Assembly: GCF_003007685.1 (NCBI RefSeq)
Contig: NZ_PXNN01000011.1
Span: 1 to 64,000 of the forward strand
Direction: 5' to 3'
DNA: 64,000 nucleotides
Source: Marinobacter halophilus
GTDB lineage: Bacteria > Pseudomonadota > Gammaproteobacteria > Pseudomonadales > Oleiphilaceae
Position numbers and translations under genes: made by a program. The notes beneath the pieces were generated by a model. It was given only the letters and a program-made list of their open reading frames with translations, was not told the origin of the DNA and did no database searches. Positions 54,765-64,000 of this stretch are shown in pieces (positions within the stretch are counted from its first letter, which is position 1; each line of letters begins with the position of its first letter).

Positions 54765-55766
54765 ATGACATCACTCAGAACACCCAGACACGAAACGTCT
54801 TCGATAGACGCCCTGGCACCGATCTTCAAAGCGAGCGGTGACCCTTTGCGCCTGGAGATACTGCGGGTGCTGCGCCGGGATACCTTTGGCGTACTTGAGC
54901 TGAGCCAGATGTTCGATATGCGTCAGTCCGGAATGAGTCATCATTTAAAGGTGATGCATAAATCCGGACTGCTGGAACCTCAGCGCGAAGGTAACGCCAT
55001 CTTTTACCGCCGGCCGTTGCATCTGGACAGCGACAAACTGTCGGATCAGGCCATACGACAGATTTTCGAGACGGTAGATCGCGTACCCCTGCCGCCGCAA
55101 CTGGAAGAAAAAATTGAAGCCATCCGGGAACAACGGGCCGATCAATCTCAGGCGTTTTTCTCCCGCCATTCAGAGCAGTTCCGGGAGCAGCAGGAGCTGA
55201 TTGCTGCGTTTGACCTCTATGCCGGGCCAACGGCCGGGCTGATCCGCAAGCGGGCCAGCCGGCAGGCTTGGCACAGCGTGCTGGAAATCGGCCCCGGTGA
55301 GGGCGGTTTTCTGGCGGTCTTGTCCGAACTGTTTGAGCACGTGGTGGGCCTGGACAACAGCAAAGACATGCTGGCCAAGGCCACCCGCACCTGCATTGAT
55401 GAACGGCTCAATAACGTTGACCTGATTGAAGGGGTCACCGACACGGTTCTGGCCCGGGGCGACGCTTTCGACCTGATTGTCGCCAACATGGTGCTGCACC
55501 ACGTGCCTAGCCCGGCCGACATTTTTCTGGACGCCGCCGCCCTGATGAACAACGCCGGTTGCTTTATCGTCAGCGACCTGTGCCGCCACGATCAGGACTG
55601 GGCCAAGGAAAACTGCGGCGATCTCTGGTTGGGCTTTGAGCCAGAAGAACTGACCGCCTGGGCCGCGGATGCCGGCCTGATGGCTGGTGAGCAATTATTT
55701 ATCGGCCTGCGCAACGGCTTCCAGGTGCAGGTGCGGGAGTTCTGGAAAACAGCAAAAACCGTCTGA
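54765..55766 (+). CDS. sahR: ArsR-family regulator with methyltransferase domain (SahR type)
   Basis: The 333-residue protein has an ArsR winged helix (about 12-95: FKASGDPLRLEILRVLRR, MRQSGMSHHLKVMHKSGLL) with no clear metal-binding cysteines. It is fused to a class I SAM-dependent methyltransferase domain with VLEIGPGEGGFLAVLSELF and VVGLDNSKDML. Next to metK, ahcY and metF, this fits SahR, the S-adenosylhomocysteine-responsive repressor of the methionine cycle in proteobacteria. ATG 54765 is used; a TTG at 54756 is possible. Neither has a good ribosome site. Confidence 0.8.
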   Translation: MTSLRTPRHETSSIDALAPIFKASGDPLRLEILRVLRRDTFGVLELSQMFDMRQSGMSHHLKVMHKSGLLEPQREGNAIFYRRPLHLDSDKLSDQAIRQIFETVDRVPLPPQLEEKIEAIREQRADQSQAFFSRHSEQFREQQELIAAFDLYAGPTAGLIRKRASRQAWHSVLEIGPGEGGFLAVLSELFEHVVGLDNSKDMLAKATRTCIDERLNNVDLIEGVTDTVLARGDAFDLIVANMVLHHVPSPADIFLDAAALMNNAGCFIVSDLCRHDQDWAKENCGDLWLGFEPEELTAWAADAGLMAGEQLFIGLRNGFQVQVREFWKTAKTV

Positions 55767-55785
55767 AGCTCCCACAGACACTGGC

Positions 55786-55805
55786 ATATCTAAAAACTTT
55801 GATAT
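55786..55805 (+). promoter_or_regulatory. Palindromic operator upstream of metK (SahR box)
   Basis: ATATCTAAAAACTTTGATAT shares 16 of 20 bases with the palindrome at 54703-54722, with both ends kept. It lies 105 bases before the metK start. The regulator encoded just upstream is the likely ligand. Confidence 0.7.
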
Positions 55806-55910
55806 AGGTGTACGTAATAATACTTACCCCTGACAACCACCAAGGCATCCGGCAGGTCATCTCTGACGAAGTCGGTACGAATATGAAAACGCTCACAGAG
55901 GAGCACTACT

Positions 55911-57101
<1,191 letters not shown>

Positions 57102-57118
57102 GACCAAACCGAACGCAA

Positions 57119-57155
57119 TGGCGTATTCAACACCTCACATAGACTGAATACGCCA
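57119..57155 (+). repeat. Hairpin in the metK-ahcY gap
   Basis: Perfect 11-bp arms (57119-57129 and 57145-57155) around a 15-base loop occupy most of the 78-base gap before ahcY. No T run follows, so it is not a standard terminator. It may balance metK and ahcY expression or stabilise the message. I found no match to the SAH riboswitch pattern. Confidence 0.6.
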
Positions 57156-57179
57156 AACCAGAACTGACAGGAGCACACC

Positions 57180-58574
57180 ATGAGCACTCCAGCCGAACAG
57201 CTGAAATCCTTCGAAGACTACAAAGTCCGCGACATCACCCTGGCAGATTGGGGCCGCAAGGAAATCAGAATCGCCGAAGGCGAAATGCCGGCCCTGATGA
57301 AGCTGCGCGAACGATACAAAGCCGAGCAGCCGCTGAAAGGCGCCAACGTCATGGGCTGTATCCACATGACCATTCAGACGGCCGTGTTGATTGAAACCCT
57401 GGTAGAGCTGGGCGCCAACGTACGCTGGTCATCCTGCAACATCTTCTCGACCCAGGATCAGGCCGCAGCCGCAGTTGCTGCCCAGGGCATTCCGGTATTC
57501 GCCTGGAAGGGTGAGACCGACGAAGAATACGAATGGTGCCTGCACAAAACCGTGGGCGCAGACGTCGACGGCTGGCAGCCGAACATGATCCTGGACGACG
57601 GTGGCGACCTGACCGAACTGCTGCACAACGAATACCCGCAGATCATCAGCAACTGCCACGGTGTGACCGAAGAGACCACCACCGGCGTGCACCGCCTGCA
57701 GGAAATGCTGCGCGACGGCACTCTGAAGATCCCGGCCATCAACGTTAACGACTCCGTCACCAAAGCCAAAAACGACAACAAATACGGCTGCCGCCACAGC
57801 CTGAACGACGCCATCAAGCGCGCCACTGACCACCTGATGTCCGGCAAGAAAGCGCTGGTGATTGGTTACGGTGATGTGGGCAAAGGTTCCGCGGCGTCTT
57901 TGCGCCAGGAAGGCATGATTGTCAAAGTAACTGAAGCCGACCCGATTTGCGCCATGCAGGCTTGCATGGACGGCTATGAAGTGGTGTCTCCGTACATCGA
58001 CGGCATTAATACCGGTACCGAACATGGCATCAACGCCGCCGTACTGGGCACCACCGACATACTGGTTACGACTACCGGCAACGTCAACGTGTGCGATGCC
58101 AACATGCTGAAAGCGCTCAAAAACGGCGCCGTTGTGTGCAACATCGGTCACTTCGACAATGAAATCGACACTGCCTACATGCGCAAGAACTGGGAGTGGG
58201 ACGAAGTTAAACCCCAGGTACACGTGATCTATCGGGACAAAGCCACCAATGACCACCTGATCCTGCTGTCGGAAGGCCGCCTGGTGAATCTTGGCAACGC
58301 CACGGGTCACCCTTCTCGCATCATGGACGGCTCCTTCGCCAACCAGGTGCTGGCGCAGATGTACCTGTTCGAGCGCAAATTTGCCGACCTGCCGGAAGAC
58401 TCGAAGGCCAAGGGCGTTTACGTTCAGGTTCTGCCCAAACACCTCGACGAAGAAGTGGCTCGCGCCATGGTCGAAGGTTTTGGTGGCGTAATCACCAAGA
58501 TGACGCCGGATCAGGCCAAATACATTGGTGTACCGGTAGAAGGCCCGTACAAGCCGGAAACTTACAGGTACTAA
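57180..58574 (+). CDS. ahcY: S-adenosylhomocysteine hydrolase
   Basis: The 464-residue NAD enzyme has [27 protein letters not shown] [19 protein letters not shown], the NAD loop [12 protein letters not shown], and ends in PYKPETYRY with the conserved C-terminal lysine and tyrosine. It removes S-adenosylhomocysteine made by methyltransferases. AGGAG precedes the ATG. Together with MetK and MetF it closes the methyl cycle. Confidence 0.97.
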   Translation: MSTPAEQLKSFEDYKVRDITLADWGRKEIRIAEGEMPALMKLRERYKAEQPLKGANVMGCIHMTIQTAVLIETLVELGANVRWSSCNIFSTQDQAAAAVAAQGIPVFAWKGETDEEYEWCLHKTVGADVDGWQPNMILDDGGDLTELLHNEYPQIISNCHGVTEETTTGVHRLQEMLRDGTLKIPAINVNDSVTKAKNDNKYGCRHSLNDAIKRATDHLMSGKKALVIGYGDVGKGSAASLRQEGMIVKVTEADPICAMQACMDGYEVVSPYIDGINTGTEHGINAAVLGTTDILVTTTGNVNVCDANMLKALKNGAVVCNIGHFDNEIDTAYMRKNWEWDEVKPQVHVIYRDKATNDHLILLSEGRLVNLGNATGHPSRIMDGSFANQVLAQMYLFERKFADLPEDSKAKGVYVQVLPKHLDEEVARAMVEGFGGVITKMTPDQAKYIGVPVEGPYKPETYRY

Positions 58575-58586
58575 GCGGAAGCGATC

Positions 58587-59456
58587 ATGGAATCCCAGAA
58601 GCAATTCAAGCGCCGCTTCAGCTTTGAGTTTTTCCCGCCCAAGACCGATCAGGGTAAAGAAAAGCTCCAGGCTGTGCGGGATCAGCTGGCCGAGGTGAAC
58701 CCGGATTTTTTCTCGGTCACCTTTGGCGCCGGTGGTTCCACCCGGGACCGCACCATTGAAACCGTGCTCAGCCTGCACAAGCAGGGCATTTCCACAGCTC
58801 CGCATTTGTCCTGCGTGGGTGGTACCCGCACAGAGATCGGTGAGCTGCTGGATCTGTATAAAAAGCACGGTATCAACCGGATTGTCGCTCTGCGCGGCGA
58901 CTTGCCCTCGGGCATGGGCGCCTCCGGTGAGCTCAGGTACGCCAACGAGTTGGTGGAATTTATCCGGGAGCACAGCGGTGATCACTTCAATCTTGAAGTG
59001 GCCGCTTACCCGGAGTTCCACCCTCAGGCGCGCAGCGCAGAAGAAGACCTGAAGAACTTTGCCCGCAAGGTACAGGCCGGTGCCAACAGCGCCATCACCC
59101 AGTACTTTTTCAATGCGGACAGCTACTTCTACTTCATCGACCGCCTGGAGAAGATGGGCGTCACCATTCCGGTGGTCCCGGGCATCATGCCCATCGTCAA
59201 CTTCTCCAGCCTGGTGCGCTTCTCCGATATGTGCGGCGCTGAGATCCCCCGCTGGATTCGCAAACAGCTGGAAGCCTATGGCGATGACAGTGACAGCATT
59301 CGCCAGTTTGGTGAAGAAGTTGTCACTCGTATGTGTGAAAAACTGCTTCAGGCCGGCGCGCCAGGATTGCACTTTTACACATTGAATCAGGCTGAACCCA
59401 GCCTATCCATCTGGAAGAACCTGGGCATCACCGATCGCGAAAAGATCGCGTTTTAA
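58587..59456 (+). CDS. metF: Methylenetetrahydrofolate reductase
   Basis: The 289-residue FAD enzyme has FSFEFFPPKTDQGKEKL, FFSVTFGAGGSTRDRT and FFNADSYFYFIDR, all MetF motifs. It supplies methyltetrahydrofolate for methionine synthesis. Twelve bases separate it from ahcY. A strong terminator follows. Confidence 0.96.
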   Translation: MESQKQFKRRFSFEFFPPKTDQGKEKLQAVRDQLAEVNPDFFSVTFGAGGSTRDRTIETVLSLHKQGISTAPHLSCVGGTRTEIGELLDLYKKHGINRIVALRGDLPSGMGASGELRYANELVEFIREHSGDHFNLEVAAYPEFHPQARSAEEDLKNFARKVQAGANSAITQYFFNADSYFYFIDRLEKMGVTIPVVPGIMPIVNFSSLVRFSDMCGAEIPRWIRKQLEAYGDDSDSIRQFGEEVVTRMCEKLLQAGAPGLHFYTLNQAEPSLSIWKNLGITDREKIAF

Positions 59457-59469
59457 TCAGGCTTGACTG

Positions 59470-59507
59470 AAGCCCTTTCCCTCCCCGGGGAAGGGCTTTG
59501 TTTTTTT
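59470..59507 (+). terminator. Rho-independent terminator after metF
   Basis: AAGCCCTT pairs with AAGGGCTT, extended by inner GC pairs, and is followed by a run of seven T. It ends the metK-ahcY-metF transcript before the amino-acid transporter genes. Confidence 0.92.
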
Positions 59508-59672
59508 CCCGCTCGCCATAACTTCCTGATTTTCTGCAAATCCTCATTTCTTGGTCTAGAGTGTATTTGATGCATCCCATCAACGCTCCCCGCTGGGCAC
59601 AGATACGACCTTGAGCCTGAACGGACCGCCTTACCGGTCCGATGGAGCACAAAAAAACAGAAAGGAGCAAGC

Positions 59673-60422
59673 ATGAACACGAAATGGCTGAAAACCCTGG
59701 GCGCAGGCCTGGCACTGTCGGTAGCTGCAACGTCCGTCAGCGCAGAATCCCTCAGAGTGGTCACAGACCCCAGTTTTGTTCCATTCGAAATGATGGATCA
59801 GGAAACCGGCGAAATGATCGGCTTCGACATGGATATTATTGCCGAAATAGCCGAGCGCGCAGGCTTTGATTACAACCTGAATACCATGGACTTCAACGGC
59901 ATTATTCCGGCGCTCCAGACCGGCAACGTGGATATCGCCATCGCCGGCATTACCATCACCGAAGAACGTGGGAAAATTGTTGATTTTTCCGATCCCTATT
60001 ACGACTCCGGCTTGCGCATTCTGGTGCGTGAAGGCGACGGTGTGACAGAGTTGTCAGACCTGGAAGGCAAAAAGATCGGAACCAAAATCGGCAGCACCAG
60101 CTACGACTTCCTGATGAAAAATCTCGATGATGACGACGGTGTAACGCCCTACCCCGGCAGCTCCGACATGTACATGGCGCTGATGTCTCGCGCCATCGAC
60201 GCGGTGTTCTACGACGCCCCCAACGTTGGTTACTTCGCCAGCACTCGTGGCGAAGGCCGGGTAAAAACCGTCGGCCCGTTGTATGAGGGCCAGGAATACG
60301 GCATCGCCCTGAAAAAAGGCAGTAAATGGGTCGGCCCGGTGAACGAAGCTTTGGCCTCAATCAAGGAAGACGGCACTTACAAAACCATCTATGAAAAATG
60401 GTTTGGCCCGATGCCTGAGTAA
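59673..60422 (+). CDS. Polar amino-acid ABC transporter substrate-binding protein
   Basis: The 249-residue protein has a signal peptide (cleavage near SVSA-ES) and the family-3 solute-binding fold: RVVTDPSFVPFEMMD, IGFDMDIIAEIAERAG, then DVAIAG-like VDIAIAGITITEERGKIVDFSDPYY, with the ligand-binding Arg/Asp positions. It is most like GlnH/HisJ-type binding proteins. It is first in a three-gene transporter operon and followed by a hairpin. Confidence 0.9.
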   Translation: MNTKWLKTLGAGLALSVAATSVSAESLRVVTDPSFVPFEMMDQETGEMIGFDMDIIAEIAERAGFDYNLNTMDFNGIIPALQTGNVDIAIAGITITEERGKIVDFSDPYYDSGLRILVREGDGVTELSDLEGKKIGTKIGSTSYDFLMKNLDDDDGVTPYPGSSDMYMALMSRAIDAVFYDAPNVGYFASTRGEGRVKTVGPLYEGQEYGIALKKGSKWVGPVNEALASIKEDGTYKTIYEKWFGPMPE

Positions 60423-60438
60423 TCAAACTCCACTCGCT

Positions 60439-60467
60439 CCGGTCAGGGCACACAACGCCCTGACCGG
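60439..60467 (+). repeat. Hairpin between binding-protein and permease genes
   Basis: Perfect 11-bp GC-rich arms (60439-60449 and 60457-60467) around a seven-base loop, with no T run after. Its place matches the urtA-urtB hairpin and suggests stabilisation of the binding-protein message or partial termination. Confidence 0.65.
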
Positions 60468-60496
60468 CTCCTCCCAACTCAACGGAGATTCGCACC

Positions 60497-61168
60497 GTGG
60501 AATTCCAGTTTCAATTTGACTGGCAGGCAGCGATCAACGCCATTCCCTTTCTGGCCAAAGGGATCCCATATACTCTAATGATTTCCTTCGGTGGCCTGGC
60601 CATCGGTTTTTTGCTCGGCATCCTTTTTGGCTTGCTCAGCATCAACAAAAACTGGTTCCTGCGCTGGCCCGCCATTACCTACATCGAAATTTTTCGCGGC
60701 ACCCCGATTCTGGTTCAGGTGCTGTTCATCTTCTATGGCCTGCCCGACCTGATCGGAGCCCCGATAGATCCGCTCACCGCCGGCATTGCGGCCATCGCCC
60801 TGAACTCAGGCGCATACATATCAGAAGTAGTACGTGGCGGCGTGCAGTCTATCGATAAGGGCCAGAACGAAGCCGGCCTGTCGCTTGGCCTGTCACGCAC
60901 CCAGACGTTCTGGTCCATCATCTGGCCCCAGGCCTTCCGCCGCATGATTCCACCATTGGGCAACCAGGCCATTGTCAGCATCAAGGACACGTCCCTGTTC
61001 TCGGTGATAGGCGTGGGTGAACTGGTACGCCAGGGTCAGGTGTACATTGCCAGTACCTTCACCGCATTTGAGGTGTATTTTGTGGTGGCGCTTATGTACC
61101 TGGCGATCACCCTGTCATTGTCTCTGGTTCTGCGGTTAGTTGAGCGCCGCGGCCTGGCTTCTATCTGA
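60497..61168 (+). CDS. Polar amino-acid ABC transporter permease
   Basis: The 223-residue permease has GlnP/HisM-type helices and the EAA loop ([25 protein letters not shown], about residues 122-146). The [16 protein letters not shown] segment is also typical. Translation starts at GTG 60497, about nine bases after GGAGA. It works with the ATPase that follows. Confidence 0.9.
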   Translation: MEFQFQFDWQAAINAIPFLAKGIPYTLMISFGGLAIGFLLGILFGLLSINKNWFLRWPAITYIEIFRGTPILVQVLFIFYGLPDLIGAPIDPLTAGIAAIALNSGAYISEVVRGGVQSIDKGQNEAGLSLGLSRTQTFWSIIWPQAFRRMIPPLGNQAIVSIKDTSLFSVIGVGELVRQGQVYIASTFTAFEVYFVVALMYLAITLSLSLVLRLVERRGLASI

Positions 61169-61181
61169 AGGAACGTCACCC

Positions 61182-61928
61182 ATGACTCAGATTGTAAAAA
61201 TGAAGGGCATGAACAAGCACTTCGGCAAGCTGCATGTCCTGAAGAGCATTGACCTGACTGTTGAACAGGGCGAAGTGGTGGTGATCATCGGCGCCAGCGG
61301 TTCCGGCAAATCCACTCTGATTCGCTGCGTCAACGGCCTGGAAGAGTACGAATCCGGAATCCTGGAGGTGGACAACCACCCTCTGGCACCAAAAGCCGGC
61401 AACCAGAAAACCCTGGCAGAAATCCGCAAAGGCGTGGGCATGGTATTCCAGCAGTTCAATCTGTTCCCACACCTGACGGTGAAAAAAAATATCATGCTGG
61501 CACCCATGAAGGTCAAAAGCGCCTCGCAAGTGATTGCCAATGCCACCGCAGAGCGGCTGCTGGAACGGGTCGGCATCGGCGATCAGGCCGACAAATATCC
61601 AAGCCAGCTGTCTGGTGGTCAGCAACAACGAGTGGCCATCGCCCGGGCTCTGGCCATGGAACCCAAGCTGATGCTGTTCGACGAACCCACCTCAGCACTG
61701 GACCCGGAAATGATCGGTGAAGTGCTCGACGTGATGCGGGAGCTCGCCAAAGACGGTATGACCATGATGGTGGTCACCCACGAAATGGGCTTTGCTCGGG
61801 AAGTGGCAGACCGGGTGATCTACATCCACGAGGGCAAGATTGTCGAAGAAGGCAACCCGTCCGAGGTCTTCGACAACCCCCAGAACGAACGCACTCAGGC
61901 GTTCCTGTCCCGGGTGCTGGCACACTAG
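61182..61928 (+). CDS. Polar amino-acid ABC transporter ATP-binding protein
   Basis: The 248-residue ATPase has Walker [11 protein letters not shown]-loop [13 protein letters not shown], signature [15 protein letters not shown] and Walker [16 protein letters not shown], as in GlnQ/HisP. ATG 61182 follows AAGGAA; an upstream ATG at 61140 lies inside the permease gene and is rejected. Its stop shares a CTAG with the stop of the convergent DUF2750 gene. Confidence 0.92.
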   Translation: MTQIVKMKGMNKHFGKLHVLKSIDLTVEQGEVVVIIGASGSGKSTLIRCVNGLEEYESGILEVDNHPLAPKAGNQKTLAEIRKGVGMVFQQFNLFPHLTVKKNIMLAPMKVKSASQVIANATAERLLERVGIGDQADKYPSQLSGGQQQRVAIARALAMEPKLMLFDEPTSALDPEMIGEVLDVMRELAKDGMTMMVVTHEMGFAREVADRVIYIHEGKIVEEGNPSEVFDNPQNERTQAFLSRVLAH

Positions 61929-62308
61929 AAATCTGACATCGCGTCCTGCAGGTCGCGCTTTAACTCCTCGGCCTCGGTAATCCATACGGTTTTATCGAGG
62001 CCCGGGAGCACTCCCACCTCCACACCATCTTTGGTCAGCCCTGGCACCCACTTCCTGAAAAAATCCGGCAGCGGGATGCTTTTAGGCGACAGATCCTCTG
62101 CGTCCTTGGCATATTCCTGGGCAAACGCCGAGGCGGGCCATACCGGCAGGTATTCCACGCCCTCTTCCTCTGATGAGATTTTCAGGAATAGGTTCTCCGC
62201 GTTCACCAGAATCCAGATTTCCCGATCTTCCCCCACCTGACTCAGAAAGTAGTCGTACCGCTCTTCGCCATCCAGACCGAGCACCTCGGTTAAATCGTTA
62301 TTGCTCAT
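61925..62308 (-). CDS. DUF2750-domain protein
   Basis: The 127-residue protein has [35 protein letters not shown] and [24 protein letters not shown] (in parts), the DUF2750 pattern. ATG 62308 is used; the longer frame to 62449 would cross the end of the next gene and has no family support. Function is unknown. The last four bases overlap the transporter ATPase gene tail to tail. Confidence 0.82.
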   Translation of the reverse strand: MSNNDLTEVLGLDGEERYDYFLSQVGEDREIWILVNAENLFLKISSEEEGVEYLPVWPASAFAQEYAKDAEDLSPKSIPLPDFFRKWVPGLTKDGVEVGVLPGLDKTVWITEAEELKRDLQDAMSDF

Positions 62309-62357
62309 AAAATCGCTCTTTGTATCATGTCTTTTGGGCCGCTCAATAACCAGGGCA

Positions 62358-63146
62358 TCATGCCCTGGCGAGGCGGAACAGTAACTCCGGTGACAGCCGC
62401 TTGACCCAGAGTGCAGCCATTTCCTTACCCTTACCCACCGGGATTTCACGTTTCTTTGCCTGAAGGCCCTTGAAAATCACGTCGGCGCATTCCGTTACAT
62501 CCATGCCACCGGCAATGTCGTCGTCCAGCTTGCCATAGGCGGAGCCATCACCGGCCAGGGCATTGCGGGAAATATCGGTGCGAATAAACCCGGGCGTGAT
62601 GGTCGAAACACGCACCCCCTCGGCCTCCACTTCTGCCCGTAAGGCATCAAAAAAGCCCATCACCGCGTGCTTTGCTGCGCAGTAGCCCGTTCGCGTTGGC
62701 GCACCGACCTTGCCGGCAACGCTGGAGGTCACCGCCAGGTGCCCGAAACCGCGTTCCAGCATATGGGGCAGCACCGCTTTGGTCAGTGCAATCTGGCCCA
62801 TGACGTCTACATCCATCAGTTTCTGATAGACCGCCATGTCCGTGTCTTTGCACAAAGAGCGCTGTGACACACCGGCATTATTGATCAGCAAATCGACACT
62901 ACCAAAGCTATCCAGGACAGCCTGAACCTTGCCCGGCAAAGAATCCCAATCGGTCACGTCCAGCGGCAGTACCAACACCTGATCGACAGCCAGCCCGGCA
63001 TTTCGACACCGATCTGCAACGCGCTCCAACTCACTCTCACGCCGGGCGGATAAAACCAGACGGGCGCCAGCCTTTGCGAAACGCACGGCAAGCGCCTCGC
63101 CGATGCCGGAGGAAGCTCCGGTGATCCAGACAGTTTGTGCGGGCAT
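62358..63146 (-). CDS. Short-chain dehydrogenase/reductase
   Basis: The 262-residue protein has the NAD(P) loop TGASSGIGEA, NNAG (LLINNAGVS) and the catalytic Ser and Tyr-x-x-x-Lys (TSSVAGKVGAPTRTGYCAAKHA). The Arg-rich ARRESELER after strand 2 suggests NADPH preference. Substrate is unknown. It is followed by DUF2750 and preceded by the MscS gene on the same strand. Confidence 0.88.
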   Translation of the reverse strand: MPAQTVWITGASSGIGEALAVRFAKAGARLVLSARRESELERVADRCRNAGLAVDQVLVLPLDVTDWDSLPGKVQAVLDSFGSVDLLINNAGVSQRSLCKDTDMAVYQKLMDVDVMGQIALTKAVLPHMLERGFGHLAVTSSVAGKVGAPTRTGYCAAKHAVMGFFDALRAEVEAEGVRVSTITPGFIRTDISRNALAGDGSAYGKLDDDIAGGMDVTECADVIFKGLQAKKREIPVGKGKEMAALWVKRLSPELLFRLARA

Positions 63147-63165
63147 GGCAATTCCTCAAGAACCT

Positions 63166-64000
63166 TCAGTTATCAACCAGCCGCGCCCTTACACGGGGCA
63201 GCTGGGCCGGGTAATTTTCCTGGATAAACGTGATGAGTCCCTCACGGACAGCACACCTGAGATCCCAATTGCGACTGGAGTCTGCAGCGCTCATCAAAAA
63301 ACGCACCTGCATAGCTTGGTCACTGGCATCGGTAACCTGCACCGTGGCCAGTTTGCCGTCCCAGAGCGTCGACTCGGCTAGCAACCGGTTGAACTCTTGC
63401 CGGAGTGGCTCTACCGGCATGGTGTAATCCACCCAGATAAACACGGCTCCCAGCAGATCCGAGGTATTCCTCGACCAGTTCTGAAACGGATTTTCGATAA
63501 ACCACTGTAAAGGAATAACCAGGCGCCGAAGATCCCACACTCTGACCACCACATAGGTGGCGGTCACTTCTTCAACCCAACACCATTCTCCCTGCACGTG
63601 GAGCACGTCGTCTATCCGGAACGGCTGAGTGAGCGCAATCTGCATCCCTGCCAGCAAATTGCTCAGGACTGGGCGGGCGGCAAAGCCCAGAATCAAGCCG
63701 CCAACACCGGCGGAAGCCAGCAGACTTGCCCCCATGTGCTGGACCGATTCGAAAGTCATCAGGGCCGCGCCGAGCCCGATAATCACGATCAGGATATTCA
63801 GCGCCCGAACCAGAAACCGGGTTTGAGTTTCGACCTTCCGTGCTCTTTTCCACTGACCTTCAAGCACCGGATTCAACGCCACGATGACCTCGCCAATGGC
63901 GGAGGTCAGCCGGACTGCCGCCCAGGTAATGGCAAGAATGAGCAGCAACGTGGTGGTTTGCTGAACAGCAGATAATAGTGGCAGGTCTGCCGGCGCCACC
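63166..64000 (-). CDS. MscS-family mechanosensitive channel (5' part cut by window end)
   Basis: The visible 277 residues have two to three membrane helices and the MscS core: GASLLASAGVGGLILGFAARPVLSNLLAGMQIAL (pore helix, in parts about residues 89-122) and then IDDVLHVQGEWCWVEE as the beta domain start. The frame is open to the window edge, so the true start is beyond it. FIENPFQNWSR matches the usual exit of the beta domain. The C-terminal domain ends normally at 63166. A plasmid-like or stress role is not implied; these channels relieve turgor. Confidence 0.85.
   Translation of the reverse strand, partial: VAPADLPLLSAVQQTTTLLLILAITWAAVRLTSAIGEVIVALNPVLEGQWKRARKVETQTRFLVRALNILIVIIGLGAALMTFESVQHMGASLLASAGVGGLILGFAARPVLSNLLAGMQIALTQPFRIDDVLHVQGEWCWVEEVTATYVVVRVWDLRRLVIPLQWFIENPFQNWSRNTSDLLGAVFIWVDYTMPVEPLRQEFNRLLAESTLWDGKLATVQVTDASDQAMQVRFLMSAADSSRNWDLRCAVREGLITFIQENYPAQLPRVRARLVDN

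Noticed and set aside
57102..57179. SAH riboswitch before ahcY
   Set aside because: The gap is short and filled by a simple hairpin; the conserved riboswitch core was not found.
57429..59372. A 647-codon open frame on the minus strand over ahcY and metF
   Set aside because: It mirrors two unmistakable genes in another frame, lacks a ribosome site and has a low-complexity His/Val/Gly-rich product typical of shadow frames in GC-rich DNA.

Overview
The window looks like a chromosomal stretch of a marine, GC-moderate gammaproteobacterium of the Marinobacter/Pseudomonas type. This rests on gene content and order (transketolase, erythrose-4-phosphate dehydrogenase, phosphoglycerate kinase and class II aldolase in a row; a SahR-type methionine-cycle locus; urtABCDE with urea amidolyase) and on protein character. 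No 16S or other taxonomic marker is present, so the genus is an inference. No tRNA, rRNA, CRISPR array or transposase gene was seen.

Layout. 0.2-6.8 kb: outer-membrane MipA-like protein, an M24-fold hydrolase, an aspartic protease, a HigBA-type toxin-antitoxin pair, a translationally coupled GCS2 ligase and M14 hydrolase pair, and a gamma-glutamylcyclotransferase. 6.9-13.7 kb: an AT-rich accessory island read on the minus strand. It holds a three-gene ABC-three-component (DUF3732) conflict system, an unknown two-TM protein and a nuclease-helicase fusion. Two attC-like sites lie just downstream of the gene sets, suggesting integron-type cassettes. 13.7-26.6 kb: urea uptake (urtABCDE, minus) divergent from allophanate hydrolase and urea carboxylase (plus), ending in a GntR/FCD regulator. 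26.6-27.0 kb: a very probable CsrB/RsmZ-family regulatory RNA with a GacA/UvrY-like box upstream. 27-44.7 kb: housekeeping and conserved hypothetical genes (ComEA-like, EamA exporter, gloA, GntR, a flippase-like protein coupled to a phosphoesterase-glycosyltransferase fusion, trhO, DsbA-like, flavin oxidoreductase, acpH, a DUF6502 pair, cbpAM, and an SGNH lipoprotein with a lipase-chaperone-like partner). 44.8-48.8 kb: a four-gene overlapping operon (DUF3348, MotA/ExbB-like DUF802 with a long coiled tail, MotB/OmpA-like, DUF2894) that resembles an uncharacterised ion-driven motor. 48.9-54.5 kb: fba, pgk, epd, tkt on the minus strand. 54.7-59.5 kb: ArsR-methyltransferase regulator (SahR type) with metK, ahcY, metF. 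59.7-61.9 kb: polar amino-acid ABC transporter. 61.9-64 kb: DUF2750, a short-chain dehydrogenase and an MscS channel cut by the window end.

Main non-coding discoveries. (1) The CsrB/RsmZ-like RNA at about 26703-26895, with 12 GGA motifs, several in hairpin loops. (2) A repeat family with a strange build: a conserved 52-54 nt core of two small hairpins, enclosed by 23-27 bp perfect inverted arms whose sequence differs completely from copy to copy (25453-25550, 25717-25814, 50011-50118). On one strand every loop reads CA-N-GGA-TG, the CsrA/RsmA recognition signature. (3) Two matching 20-bp palindromes in front of the ArsR regulator and metK, probable SahR operators. (4) A short GGGGTCTGACCCC hairpin repeat, found in pairs at 21.6 and 51.4 kb, which in one place supplies the last codons of epd.

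All functional names are family assignments read from motifs. No alignment or database search was run.
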